A stretch of 64,000 bases of DNA, taken from positions 1,984,001-2,048,000 of the forward strand of contig NZ_CP157484.1 of assembly GCF_045348435.1 (NCBI RefSeq). Reading direction: 5' to 3'. The notes beneath the pieces were generated by a model. The model ran no database searches, was not told the origin of the DNA, and saw nothing but the letters and a program-made list of their open reading frames with translations. Below, in pieces: positions 7,307-15,450 of this stretch; the stretch's first letter is position 1; every line of letters begins with the position of its first letter. A program made the position numbers and the translations under genes. The DNA comes from Alsobacter sp045348435. GTDB lineage: Bacteria; Pseudomonadota; Alphaproteobacteria; Rhizobiales; Beijerinckiaceae.

Positions 7307-8341
7307 ATGCCGACCACAGCGTCCACCCTTCCGCGCATCGCGCTCACGCTCGGCGACTGCACCGGCATCGGCCCGGAGCTCTGCGCCCGCATCCTCCATG
7401 ACGGGCGGCTGCGCGACGCCGCCCGCATCGTCGTGGTGGGAGACGCGCGCGTGCTGGAGCAGGGCATGCGCGACGCCGGCGTTTCTTTCGAGACGGCGCG
7501 GGTCGCCTCGCCGGACGAGGCGGACTGGGACGGCGACGCGGTCCCGCTGGTCGACCTGCGCAACATCGATCCCTCCACGCTCCCGCGCGGCGCGGTGTCG
7601 CCCGAATCCGGGAAAGTGACCGGCGAGACGCTCGCCCGCGCCATCGACTTCGCGCAGGCCGGGCAGGTGGACGCCGTGTCCTTCGCGCCGCTCAACAAGG
7701 CGGCGCTCCACGCCGGCGGCTGGCGCTTTCCGGACGAGCACAAGATGTTCGCCCACCTGCTGCGGCACGAGGGCTATTTCTCGGAGATGAACGTGCTGGA
7801 CGGCCAGTGGATGTCGCGGGTGACGTCCCACGTCTCGCTTCGCCGGGCGCTCGACCAGATCACGCCGCAGTCGATCGAGGACGCCATCCGGCTGGTGGAC
7901 CGCACCATGCGCCGCGCCGGCATCGCCGCTCCGCGCATCGCCGTGGCGGCGCTCAACCCGCATGGCGGGGAGGGCGGCCTGTTCGGCATGGAGGAGATCG
8001 AGATGATCGGCCCCACCGTGAAGGCGGTGGCGGCGAGCGGCATCGACTGCCGCGGCCCGTTTCCGGCCGACACGATCTACCTGAAGGCCTTCGCGGGCGA
8101 GTATGACAGCGTCGTCTCCATGTATCACGACCAGGGCCAGATCGCGACGAAGCTGCGCGGCTTCAACCGCGGTGTCACGGTGACGGCCGGGCTGTCGACG
8201 GTGTTCGCCACCCCGGCCCACGGCACCGCCTTCGACATTGTCGGCAAGGGCGTGGCCTCGACCGGGGCCATCGAGACCGCGATCCGCCTCGCCGCCACGC
8301 TGGCGGCCGGATCGGGCCGGCGCGCCGAAGCGGCCGCCTGA
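7307..8341 (+). CDS. PdxA family dehydrogenase (4-hydroxythreonine-4-phosphate dehydrogenase-like)
   Basis: A 344-residue metal- and NAD-dependent dehydrogenase. Motifs are LTLGDCTGIGPELCA at the N-terminus, metal-binding histidines in TSHVSLRRAL, NPHGGEGGLFG and MYHDQGQI, the GPFPADTIY substrate loop and HGTAFDIVGKG. Genuine PdxA works in vitamin B6 synthesis, but many paralogues (PdxA2) serve sugar-acid catabolism, oxidising and decarboxylating a phosphorylated hydroxyacid. The absence of pdxJ or ksgA and the shared operator argue for the catabolic type, although no DUF1537-type kinase is present. The start is preceded by GAGAGGCGAGG; an in-frame ATG at 7268 has no ribosome site. It shares its fold superfamily with the two dehydrogenases at 4070 and 5148. 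Confidence 0.85.
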   Translation: MPTTASTLPRIALTLGDCTGIGPELCARILHDGRLRDAARIVVVGDARVLEQGMRDAGVSFETARVASPDEADWDGDAVPLVDLRNIDPSTLPRGAVSPESGKVTGETLARAIDFAQAGQVDAVSFAPLNKAALHAGGWRFPDEHKMFAHLLRHEGYFSEMNVLDGQWMSRVTSHVSLRRALDQITPQSIEDAIRLVDRTMRRAGIAAPRIAVAALNPHGGEGGLFGMEEIEMIGPTVKAVAASGIDCRGPFPADTIYLKAFAGEYDSVVSMYHDQGQIATKLRGFNRGVTVTAGLSTVFATPAHGTAFDIVGKGVASTGAIETAIRLAATLAAGSGRRAEAAA

Positions 8342-8486
8342 CCCGCCGCCCGGGCCGGATTTCGGCCTGCGGCTCAAGCAGAGGGCGGCGAAGGGCGCCA
8401 CTTGCGGTTGCCCTGGGGAGTCGCGGCCGCTATCTCAGTGGAGCGCTTCGATCCGGGATGGGCCCGGATCGCGCCGGTCGCCGCCC

Positions 8487-8864
8487 TTGACGCTGTTTCG
8501 CCGCCGCCTTCCCGTCGCGCCGTCCGTCCTTGTGGCGGCGATCGCCTTCGCGTGCTTCGCGTGGGCGTCGGCCTTCGGCTCGGGCTGGGGCGAGCGCGCC
8601 GCAGACCGCACGGTCGCCTCCGCCTGGCTGGCCGGGGCCCCGGTTCAGCACCTCCGCCCGCCGACGCAGACCATCGTCGCCCGTCAGACGGGCTTCTGGG
8701 CCTCCGTCCAGAACCGCAGCGCTCCCACGCCGCCTCTCGTCGCCGAGGCCTTCGTCGACGGCCCGACCTGGAGCCGCAGCGTCCGCGTCGTCATCGCCGG
8801 CGTGGCCCGGGCGGGCCGCGGCGCCTCCGCCGCCTGGCCGCGCGCGCCTCCCGTCTCAGCCTGA
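8487..8864 (+). CDS. Hypothetical protein with N-terminal membrane segment
   Basis: A weakly supported 125-residue frame beginning at a TTG. After a basic start (TLFRRRLPVAPS) comes one clear hydrophobic stretch (VLVAAIAFACFAWASAF), then an arginine/proline-rich tail without motifs. That is the shape of a membrane-anchored or exported protein. No convincing ribosome site is seen. In such G+C-rich DNA an open frame of this length can arise by chance, and the other frames here are also open. If it is not real, bases 8342-8956 hold nothing I can identify. No family recognised. Confidence 0.3.
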   Translation: MTLFRRRLPVAPSVLVAAIAFACFAWASAFGSGWGERAADRTVASAWLAGAPVQHLRPPTQTIVARQTGFWASVQNRSAPTPPLVAEAFVDGPTWSRSVRVVIAGVARAGRGASAAWPRAPPVSA

Positions 8865-8956
8865 TCCCTCCTCCTCCGCATGCGGCGTCCGACGCCGCTT
8901 TCGACGTTCGGGGCTGCGGCTTTCGATAGCGCGCGCCCCTATGCAGGATCAGCATC

Positions 8957-9169
8957 ATGAGCAAAGCTCGCGCAGTGGGGAGCGCCACGCTCCTTTTCGT
9001 CGGCATGGCCGGAAGCCTTGGGGGCCTCGGGGCCCTCGTCTTTGAGGAGATCGCCAGCCTTGCGGTCTACGGCGTCGGCGTGACGGCCGGAGCCGCCTGG
9101 CTCTCCATCGGAACCTACAGGACGGAGAGGGCGGCCCAGGCCGAGAAGGCTCCTCCGCCGGAAGCCTGA
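8957..9169 (+). CDS. Small membrane protein, 70 residues
   Basis: A short protein with two likely membrane helices (about residues 9-29 and 34-52) separated by a tight acidic loop (VFEEI), and a charged C-terminus (TERAAQAEKAPPPEA). An AGGA lies upstream of the ATG. It precedes the antiporter gene by about 100 bases in the same direction, so the two could be cotranscribed, but nothing shows a shared function. No family is recognised. Confidence 0.5.
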   Translation: MSKARAVGSATLLFVGMAGSLGGLGALVFEEIASLAVYGVGVTAGAAWLSIGTYRTERAAQAEKAPPPEA

Positions 9170-9270
9170 CGCCAGGCGCCCGAATCCGAACGCCGCGGGA
9201 GGCGGATCCGGCGCGCTCATGCGCCGTCAGCCTTCCGCGGCCCCGAGGGTCGTCAGACCGAGGAGGCCAG

Positions 9271-10971
9271 GTGCCCCATAACGTGTCTCTCATCGCCACC
9301 ATCGTCGCGGGGCTTGGACTCGCCTTCATCTTCGGCGTCCTGGCCCATCGCCTCCGGCTCTCGCCGCTGATCGGCTACCTCGTCGCCGGCATCGCGATCG
9401 GACCCTTCACCCCCGGCTATGTGGCGGACCAGGCGCTCGCGCCGCAGCTGGCCGAGATCGGCGTCATCCTGCTGATGTTCGGCGTGGGCCTGCACTTCTC
9501 CCTCGCCGACCTGATGCGGGTCCGGGCCATCGCCGTGCCGGGCGCCGTCGGGCAGATCGCCATCGCGACCCTGATGGGGATGGGGCTCGCCTACGGGCTG
9601 GGCTGGAGCATGGGCGCGGGGCTGGTCTTCGGCCTCGCCTTGTCGGTGGCGAGCACGGTGGTCCTGCTGCGGGCGCTGCAGGAGCGGCGGCTGGTCGAAT
9701 CCGAGCGGGGACGCATCGCCGTCGGCTGGCTCATCGTGGAGGACCTCGCGATGGTCCTCACGCTGGTGCTGCTGCCCGCCGTGGCGGAGCTTCTCGGCGG
9801 ACGCGCGGCCGCAAGCCATGGCGACGGGCTCGCCGCCCTGCTGGCGCACGACAACATCGCCGGATTATTGGCGTTGACCCTCCTGAAGGTCGCCGCCTTC
9901 GTCGTCCTGATGCTGGTCGTCGGGCGCCGGGTGATCCCCTGGGTCCTGCATTATGTCGCCCATACGGGCTCGCGCGAGCTGTTCCGCCTGGCCGTCATGT
10001 CGATCGCGCTCGGCGTGGCGTTCGGCTCGGCCGAGCTCTTTGGCGTGTCCTTCGCGCTGGGCGCCTTCTTCGCCGGGATGATCCTGGCGGAAAGCCATCT
10101 GAGCCATCAGGCCGCCCAGGAAACCCTGCCCCTGCGGGACGCCTTCGCTGTCCTGTTCTTCGTCTCGGTCGGCATGCTCTTCGACCCCGGCGCGCTGGTG
10201 CGCCAGCCGCTGGCCGTGGCGGCCACGGTCCTGATCATCGTGCTCGGGAAGTCGCTGGCGGCCTTCGCCATCGTGATCGCCTTCCGGCATCCGCCCAGAA
10301 CCGGCCTCACCATCGCGGCCAGCCTCGCGCAGATCGGCGAGTTCTCGTTCATCCTGGCCGGGCTCGGCGTCGACCTGGAGATCCTCCCGCCCGCCGGGCG
10401 CGATCTCATCCTGGCCGGCGCCATCATCTCCATCCTGCTCAACCCGCTTCTGTTCGCCATCCTGGACCGGCTGCCGTCCGCGGCCGTCGCGGCGGCCGCG
10501 CCCGGCGACGAGGCCAAGCCGGACCTGCCGCCCGCCACCACGCTGACCGACCACGCGGTGCTGGTGGGCTATGGCCGCGTCGGCAGCCTCGTCGGCGGCG
10601 CGCTGCGGGCCGCGGGGGCGCCTGTCCTGGTCGTGGAGGAGCAGGACCGCCTGGTCGAGAAGGCGAGGGCGGACGGCGTGGAGGCCATCCTCGGCTCCAT
10701 CAACCAGCGCGGCATGTTCGAGGCGGCGAACCTCCGCGGCGCCCGGTGGCTCGTATCCGCCATCCCCAACCCGTTCGAGGCCGGCAACCTGTTCGAGGCC
10801 GCCCGAGACCTGAACCCGGACCTGCGCATCGTGGCCCGGGCGCACTCGGACGCGGAGGAGGAGCACCTGCGCAAATACGGCGCGAAATTCGTGGTCGTCG
10901 GGGAGCGGGAGATCGCCCGGGAGATGCAGCAGTTCCTGCTGGCCGATCGGCTCCCCGCTCCCGACGCCTGA
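9271..10971 (+). CDS. ybaL: YbaL-type cation:proton antiporter (CPA2 family, TrkA-N domain)
   Basis: A 566-residue inner-membrane protein. The N-terminal ~390 residues form a Na+/H+-exchanger domain with about 12 helices, including RLRLSPLIGYLVAGIAIGPF, GVILLMFGVGLHFS and FFVSVGMLFDPG. After a linker, residues ~420-560 form a RCK/TrkA-N regulatory domain with the NAD-binding glycine motif VGYGRVGSLVGGAL. Kef/YbaL proteins export K+ or Na+ in exchange for protons and respond to nucleotides or glutathione adducts. The GTG start follows GAGGAGG. It ends 37 bases from the convergent amino acid ABC operon; no strong terminator hairpin is visible there. Confidence 0.9.
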   Translation: MPHNVSLIATIVAGLGLAFIFGVLAHRLRLSPLIGYLVAGIAIGPFTPGYVADQALAPQLAEIGVILLMFGVGLHFSLADLMRVRAIAVPGAVGQIAIATLMGMGLAYGLGWSMGAGLVFGLALSVASTVVLLRALQERRLVESERGRIAVGWLIVEDLAMVLTLVLLPAVAELLGGRAAASHGDGLAALLAHDNIAGLLALTLLKVAAFVVLMLVVGRRVIPWVLHYVAHTGSRELFRLAVMSIALGVAFGSAELFGVSFALGAFFAGMILAESHLSHQAAQETLPLRDAFAVLFFVSVGMLFDPGALVRQPLAVAATVLIIVLGKSLAAFAIVIAFRHPPRTGLTIAASLAQIGEFSFILAGLGVDLEILPPAGRDLILAGAIISILLNPLLFAILDRLPSAAVAAAAPGDEAKPDLPPATTLTDHAVLVGYGRVGSLVGGALRAAGAPVLVVEEQDRLVEKARADGVEAILGSINQRGMFEAANLRGARWLVSAIPNPFEAGNLFEAARDLNPDLRIVARAHSDAEEEHLRKYGAKFVVVGEREIAREMQQFLLADRLPAPDA

Positions 10972-11008
10972 GAGCCGGCGGCCAGGCGAGGATCGGCGAG
11001 GGCGCGCC

Positions 11009-11761
11009 TCAGAGCACTTGGTCGAGGAAGGCGCGCGTGCGCGCCTCGCGCGGCCGGTCGAACAGGACCGCCGGAGGGCCGTCCTCGACGATCACCCCGC
11101 CGTCGGTGAAGTAGACGTGGTCTGCGATCTCGCGGGCGAAGCCCATTTCGTGGGTGACCAGGATGCAGGTCATGCCCTCGGCGGCGAGGTCGCGGATGGT
11201 CACCAGCACCTCCTTCTTGGTCTCCGGGTCCAGGGCCGCCGTCACCTCGTCGAACAGCATGACCTTGGGGTTCATCGCCAGCGACCGCGCGATGGCGACC
11301 CGCTGCTGCTGCCCTCCCGACAGTTCGCCTGGATAGCTGGCGAGCTTGTCGGAGAGCCCGACCTTGGCCAGCAGCGCCCGCGCGCGCGTCTCCACGGCGG
11401 CCTTGTCCTGTTTCAGCACGTGGATGGGCGCCATCATCACGTTCTGCAAGGCCGTCTTGTGCGGGAACAGATTGTATTGCTGGAAGACGATGCCGACGTC
11501 CCGCCGCAGGGCGAGCTTGTCGAGCTTCGGGTCGTTCACCTCCCGGCCGGCCACGGTGATCGACCCCTTGGTGATGGGCGCGAGGCCGTTGATGCAGCGA
11601 AGCAGCGTCGACTTGCCCGATCCCGACGGGCCGATGATGCAGGCCGTCTCGCCCCGGCGGACCGTCAGGCTGACATGCTTCAGCACCTGGAGCGCGCCGA
11701 TGAACTTCTCCAGGCCGTCGATCACGACGACGGGTTCGCCCAGGCGATGGCCTGCGGACAT
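11009..11761 (-). CDS. Polar amino acid ABC transporter, ATP-binding protein (GlnQ/HisP-like)
   Basis: A 250-residue ATPase of the polar amino acid uptake family. It has Walker A GPSGSGKST, a Q-loop in GIVFQQYNLFPH, signature LSGGQQQRVAIARSLA, Walker B VMLFDEVTAALDPE and the switch histidine in ILVTHEMGFA. I chose the ATG preceded by TGGAGG, 4 bases after the upstream permease stop; an ATG at 11779 would overlap that gene and add six residues. Last gene of a four-gene minus-strand operon (binding protein, two permeases, ATPase). Confidence 0.93.
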   Translation of the reverse strand: MSAGHRLGEPVVVIDGLEKFIGALQVLKHVSLTVRRGETACIIGPSGSGKSTLLRCINGLAPITKGSITVAGREVNDPKLDKLALRRDVGIVFQQYNLFPHKTALQNVMMAPIHVLKQDKAAVETRARALLAKVGLSDKLASYPGELSGGQQQRVAIARSLAMNPKVMLFDEVTAALDPETKKEVLVTIRDLAAEGMTCILVTHEMGFAREIADHVYFTDGGVIVEDGPPAVLFDRPREARTRAFLDQVL

Positions 11762-11765
11762 GCGG

Positions 11766-12623
11766 TCAGGCCTCCACATTGAAGCGGCGTTCCATCGCCA
11801 GGGTGACCCGGGCGATGGGGTAGCAGTAAGCGAAGAACATCAGGAGCAGCATCAGATACATCGGGATCATCAGCTCGGGCCGGCTCTCCGCCACCAGCGC
11901 GGCGCGCGTCACCGTCAGGCCGTCCTGGATCCCGACCACGGAGATCAGCGTCGTCGCCATGGTGAGGATGGCGTACATGTTCATCCAGGGCGGGATCATG
12001 CGCTTCAGCGCCTGGGGCAGGATGATCATCCAGAGCGTCTGGCGGCGCGTGAAGGCCAGCGCCTCGGCCGATTCCCATTGTCCTTCCGGCAGGGACTGGA
12101 CGCCGCCGCGCACGATCTCGGCGATGTTGGCCGCCACCGGGAGAGCGAGGCCGACCACCGCCTTGGCCCAGGCCGGCAGCGGGATCGCGAGGCCGCCGAT
12201 GCGGACTTCGTAGGGCAGCAGGAACATGGCGTAGAACAGCAGCACCAGCCATGGCGCGTTGCGGAAGAACTGCGTCACTCCCCAGGCGGACTTGCGCACC
12301 GGCGCCAGGATCGAGATCTGGGCCAGGCCGAGCATCAGGCCGGCGACCGTGCCCAGCGCCATGGACAGGACGCTGATCAGGACGTTGAACAGGAAGCCCT
12401 GGAAGATCAGCGGCGCCCATCGCAGCAGGACGGTCGCGGCGGCGTCCCGGCCGCCGGGTCCGACCGCCTGGGCGAGCGCGACGGAGGCCCCGAACGACGC
12501 CGCCAGGACGGCGAGCGCCCCGGCGCCGAGCAGCACGGGGGCGGCGAGCCCCATGGACGGCAGGGGAGCGGCTGGCCTGAACGGCAGCAGGACCGGCAGG
12601 TCGGTGCGGGCCGGTTTGCTCAT
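11766..12623 (-). CDS. Polar amino acid ABC transporter permease 2
   Basis: A 285-residue inner-membrane protein of the His/Glu/Gln/Arg permease family (HisM/GlnP type). After a hydrophobic leader come helices with QFFRNAPWLVLLFYAMFLLP, the characteristic segment before the EAA loop, then the loop itself (EAL.. QTLWMIILPQALKRMIPPW). The ATG overlaps the upstream permease's stop in an ATGA, showing translational coupling. The extra N-terminal ~70 residues give room for one or two helices more than the minimal family member. It pairs with the other permease to form the channel. Confidence 0.92.
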   Translation of the reverse strand: MSKPARTDLPVLLPFRPAAPLPSMGLAAPVLLGAGALAVLAASFGASVALAQAVGPGGRDAAATVLLRWAPLIFQGFLFNVLISVLSMALGTVAGLMLGLAQISILAPVRKSAWGVTQFFRNAPWLVLLFYAMFLLPYEVRIGGLAIPLPAWAKAVVGLALPVAANIAEIVRGGVQSLPEGQWESAEALAFTRRQTLWMIILPQALKRMIPPWMNMYAILTMATTLISVVGIQDGLTVTRAALVAESRPELMIPMYLMLLLMFFAYCYPIARVTLAMERRFNVEA

Positions 12624-13360
12624 CGGGAGTAACCCGGGATGCGCAGGATCCGCTCCCACCCGCTCATGACCCAGACGAGCAGGGCCACGAGGCCCACATA
12701 GGTCACGAGCAGCACGTTCATCATCTCGCGCACGTTCAGCACCTCGGACCAGATCTGCGACGCCGCGTAGAGCAGCTCCGGCGTCCCGATGGCGTAGGCG
12801 AGGGTGGTCGTCTTCACCAGGTTCACGAGGTTGTTGTTCAGCGCCGGCAGGCAGATCCGGAACGCGAGAGGCAGGACCACATAGGCGTATTGCTGCAGGC
12901 GCGAATAGCCGAGCGACTCGGCGGCCTCCACGGTCGCCTGCGGCACGGCCTCGATCCCCGCCCGAAAGATCTCGACATTGAACGCGCCGGCGAACAGCGA
13001 GAACGAGATGATGGCCCATCCGGCCCCCGAGATCAGGGCCGAGCGCCCGCCGAAGCCGTCCCCGACCGTCGGGATCAGGCTCGCCACGGCGAAGTAGAAG
13101 AAGGCGAGCTGCACCAGCGGCGGCGTGTTCCTGAAGAACTGCACATAAGCGCGAACCAGGAGGCGTCCCAGCCGGGATCGCCCGCCCGCGATCCAGGCGC
13201 CGAGAAGGCCGAGCGCCAGCGACGCCAGGATCGAGCAGACGCACAGATACAGCGTCGTCCACAGCCCGGTGAGGAAGCGGGCCCGGTCGAACGGGTCATA
13301 GAAGATCGAGAAGTTCCACCCATGCGCCTCGTTCAGCCAGATAAAGAAGTCAGCGATCAC
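12620..13360 (-). CDS. Polar amino acid ABC transporter permease 1
   Basis: A 246-residue permease of the His/Glu/Gln/Arg family with about five helices. Typical segments are VQFFRNTPPLVQLAFFYF and the EAA loop (AAESLGYSRLQQYAYVVLP). The GTG start gives MIADFFIWL and has only a weak ribosome site, so an alternative start a few codons away is possible. It follows the binding-protein gene after a 96-base gap holding a hairpin and overlaps permease 2 by 4 bases. Confidence 0.9.
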   Translation of the reverse strand: MIADFFIWLNEAHGWNFSIFYDPFDRARFLTGLWTTLYLCVCSILASLALGLLGAWIAGGRSRLGRLLVRAYVQFFRNTPPLVQLAFFYFAVASLIPTVGDGFGGRSALISGAGWAIISFSLFAGAFNVEIFRAGIEAVPQATVEAAESLGYSRLQQYAYVVLPLAFRICLPALNNNLVNLVKTTTLAYAIGTPELLYAASQIWSEVLNVREMMNVLLVTYVGLVALLVWVMSGWERILRIPGYSR

Positions 13361-13419
13361 GTGCGGAACCGGCTCGGGAGGAAGGCGGGCGCGCGGCGTC
13401 GCGCGTTCAAGAAACGAGA

Positions 13420-13444
13420 CCGGCGGCCGTTCGAGGGCCGCCGG
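13420..13444 (-). terminator. Hairpin between binding-protein and permease genes
   Basis: A perfect 9-bp stem (CCGGCGGCC with GGCCGCCGG) around a 7-base loop lies 13 bases past the binding-protein stop codon. On the transcribed minus strand it is followed by TCTCGTTTCTTG, a broken T-rich stretch. The placement suggests partial termination or 3'-end protection, so that the binding protein is made in excess of the membrane subunits. Function inferred. Confidence 0.5.
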
Positions 13445-13456
13445 CCGCCGGCAGGG

Positions 13457-14278
13457 TCAGGACGCGGATTTCAGCTTCTGGTTCATCTCGATGAGATACG
13501 GGCTCTGCTTGATGCCCCACTTCCGCTCCAGTTCCAGGAGCTTGCCGCTCTTGTGCCAGTCCACCGACATGTCCTTGACGAGCTTGCCGAACGGCGCGTC
13601 CATGTCCTCCAGCCGGATCCCGACGGCCCAGAGCTGGGGATCCTCGGAGGCGAGCGGCATCTCGTAAGTCGCCCATTTCGGATCGCCGGCGGCCAGCGTC
13701 GAGACGATCAGCGTGTCGTCGAACAGGAAGGCCACGCAGTTATTGCCCTGGAGGGCGTTCAGCGCGTCGGGCACGGACGGGAAGACCACGAGCTCCGGCG
13801 CGTAGAGCTGGGTGACCCGGCGATTGTAGTAGGCGCCCTGCACCGCGCAGACCTTCCGCCCCTTCAGATCCGCCCATTGCTTCAGGTTGGCGCTCTTGGG
13901 CGCCATCACATTGGTCGCGCCGGCGTAGTAGTTCGGCTCCACCATGCCGACGACCTTCCGGCGCTCGGGCGTGTCGCCCATCGTGGCGATCACCATGTCG
14001 ATGCGGCCCTGCCGCAGGAACTCCATCCGGTTCGCCGCGATCACCGGGACCGTCTCGAGCTTCACGCCGACCTTGTCGGCCACCGCCTTGGCGAGGTCGA
14101 TTTCGAGCCCGACGATCTGGCCGGAGGGGTCCAGAAAGCCCCAGGGCTTGTAGTCGTTCTTCACCCCGACGGTGAGGACGCCCTTCTCCTTGATCTTGGC
14201 CAACGAGTCCTGGGCGTAAGCCGGCGCCGAGGCCAGCAATGCGACGCAGGCGAGGGCCAGCGCGGTGATCCGTTTCAT
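13457..14278 (-). CDS. Polar amino acid ABC transporter, periplasmic binding protein
   Basis: A 273-residue secreted protein with a clear Sec signal peptide (MKRITALALACVALLASAPAYA, cleavage before QDS). The mature part is a type II periplasmic binding fold: GVLTVGVKNDYKPWGFLD, GLEIDLAKAVADKVG, RIDMVIATMGDTPERRK and a C-terminal W-H-K-S-G-K-L helix, as in cystine/glutamine/general amino acid receptors. It delivers an amino acid to the downstream permeases. The ATG is preceded by AAGGGAT. First gene of the operon; the AraC-type regulator gene upstream runs the same way with an 84-base gap, so its product may control this operon (inference). Confidence 0.92.
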   Translation of the reverse strand: MKRITALALACVALLASAPAYAQDSLAKIKEKGVLTVGVKNDYKPWGFLDPSGQIVGLEIDLAKAVADKVGVKLETVPVIAANRMEFLRQGRIDMVIATMGDTPERRKVVGMVEPNYYAGATNVMAPKSANLKQWADLKGRKVCAVQGAYYNRRVTQLYAPELVVFPSVPDALNALQGNNCVAFLFDDTLIVSTLAAGDPKWATYEMPLASEDPQLWAVGIRLEDMDAPFGKLVKDMSVDWHKSGKLLELERKWGIKQSPYLIEMNQKLKSAS

Positions 14279-14362
14279 GGCTTCGATCCCTTCTTGTCGT
14301 TGTCGCTAGAGTTTCGATGGATGGCTTTTGCGATTTGACCTGGTGCGACGTGTTCTTGACGA

Positions 14363-15373
14363 CTAGCGCCAAACCGCCGGCTGGCGCGCGCCGCGCTCGG
14401 CGCGCGGCGGATGGTGGAAGCGGGCGCGGAACGCGCGGGAGAAATGGCTCGCGCTCGAAAAGCCGCAGACCACCGCGACCTCGAGGACCGAAAGGCTGGT
14501 CTGACGCAGGAGGTCGCGGGCGCGATCCAGCCTCAGGCCGAGATAATGTTCGCCCAGCGAATGGCCCAGATGCGTGCGAAACAGCCGCTCCAGCTGGCGC
14601 AAGGACACCCCGGCGCTGCGGGCCAGCTCCGCCCGGGGGAGCGGCGCCTCGAGATTCTGCTCCATTCGCTCGACCACGCGCAGCAGCGGGGCGTGGCTCA
14701 CGCCCAGCCGCTCCCGCAGCGGCATTCGTTGCGGTCCCGCGCCTTCCCGGACATGGGTTTGCAGGAACCACTCGCTGACCGCGAGGGCCAGCTCGCTGCC
14801 ATGCTCGCGCGCGATGACGGCGTGCATCATGTCGAGCGGAGCGGTGCCGCCGCTGCAGGTCAGCCGGTCCCGGTCGATCTCGTAGAGGGACCGCCGCAGG
14901 TCGAGTTCCGGATAATCCTCCAGCAGCGCCGGCGCGTGCTCCCAGTGGATGGTGAACCGGTAGCCCGTCAGGAGATTGGCCCTCGCCAGGATGTAGGACC
15001 CGCCCGAAACGCCGCCGATGCGGGCCCCGCGACGGGCCTGCTGGCGAAGAAAGGCGAACACGGCCGCGTTCCGGAAGGCGGCGGGATTGCCGCCGGCGCA
15101 GACGATCAGGCAGTCGAAGCGCACGTCGTCGCCGACGCTGACGTCGGGCCTGATCTCCACCCCGTTGGACGCCTGGGCGGGCGATCCGTCGATCGAGACA
15201 TGGCTCCAGCGATAGAGCGGCCGGCCGGAGAGCCTGTTGGCGGCGCGCAGCGGTTCGATCGCGCTGGCGTAGGGCAGCAGCGCGAAGTCGGGGATGAGCA
15301 GGAACCCCACATGGGTGGGCGGCGGGGAAGCAAGCCCGTCGCTGGAGGTCAAACGCGCGTCGCTGGCGGTCAT
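14363..15373 (-). CDS. GlxA family transcriptional regulator (DJ-1/PfpI + AraC HTH)
   Basis: A 336-residue regulator. The N-terminal half (about residues 20-190) is a DJ-1/PfpI-like sensing domain. The usual catalytic cysteine position reads GGVSGGSYILA, so it is a binding module rather than an enzyme. The C-terminal ~100 residues are an AraC helix-turn-helix pair: LARSAGVSLRQLERLFRTHLG and VLEVAVVCGFSSASHFSRAFRARF. Relatives include GbdR, CdhR and SouR, which sense glycine betaine, carnitine or sarcosine (known for the family). It is divergent from soxB across only 77 bases, so control of the sarcosine oxidase operon is the natural inference. Confidence 0.88.
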   Translation of the reverse strand: MTASDARLTSSDGLASPPPTHVGFLLIPDFALLPYASAIEPLRAANRLSGRPLYRWSHVSIDGSPAQASNGVEIRPDVSVGDDVRFDCLIVCAGGNPAAFRNAAVFAFLRQQARRGARIGGVSGGSYILARANLLTGYRFTIHWEHAPALLEDYPELDLRRSLYEIDRDRLTCSGGTAPLDMMHAVIAREHGSELALAVSEWFLQTHVREGAGPQRMPLRERLGVSHAPLLRVVERMEQNLEAPLPRAELARSAGVSLRQLERLFRTHLGHSLGEHYLGLRLDRARDLLRQTSLSVLEVAVVCGFSSASHFSRAFRARFHHPPRAERGARQPAVWR

Positions 15374-15450
15374 GTCCGCGATGCTACGTTCGGCAATCTG
15401 CCCGGAGCAAGCCTCGCCCGCCGGGCAGGGCGCACCCGGACCCTGCTCTG

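Noticed and set aside
8402..8929. A 175-codon plus-strand frame in the gap after the PdxA-type gene
   Set aside because: Arg/Pro/Ala-rich translation with no hydrophobic pattern or ribosome site. The alternative frame at 8487 has at least a membrane segment, so only that was kept, at low confidence.
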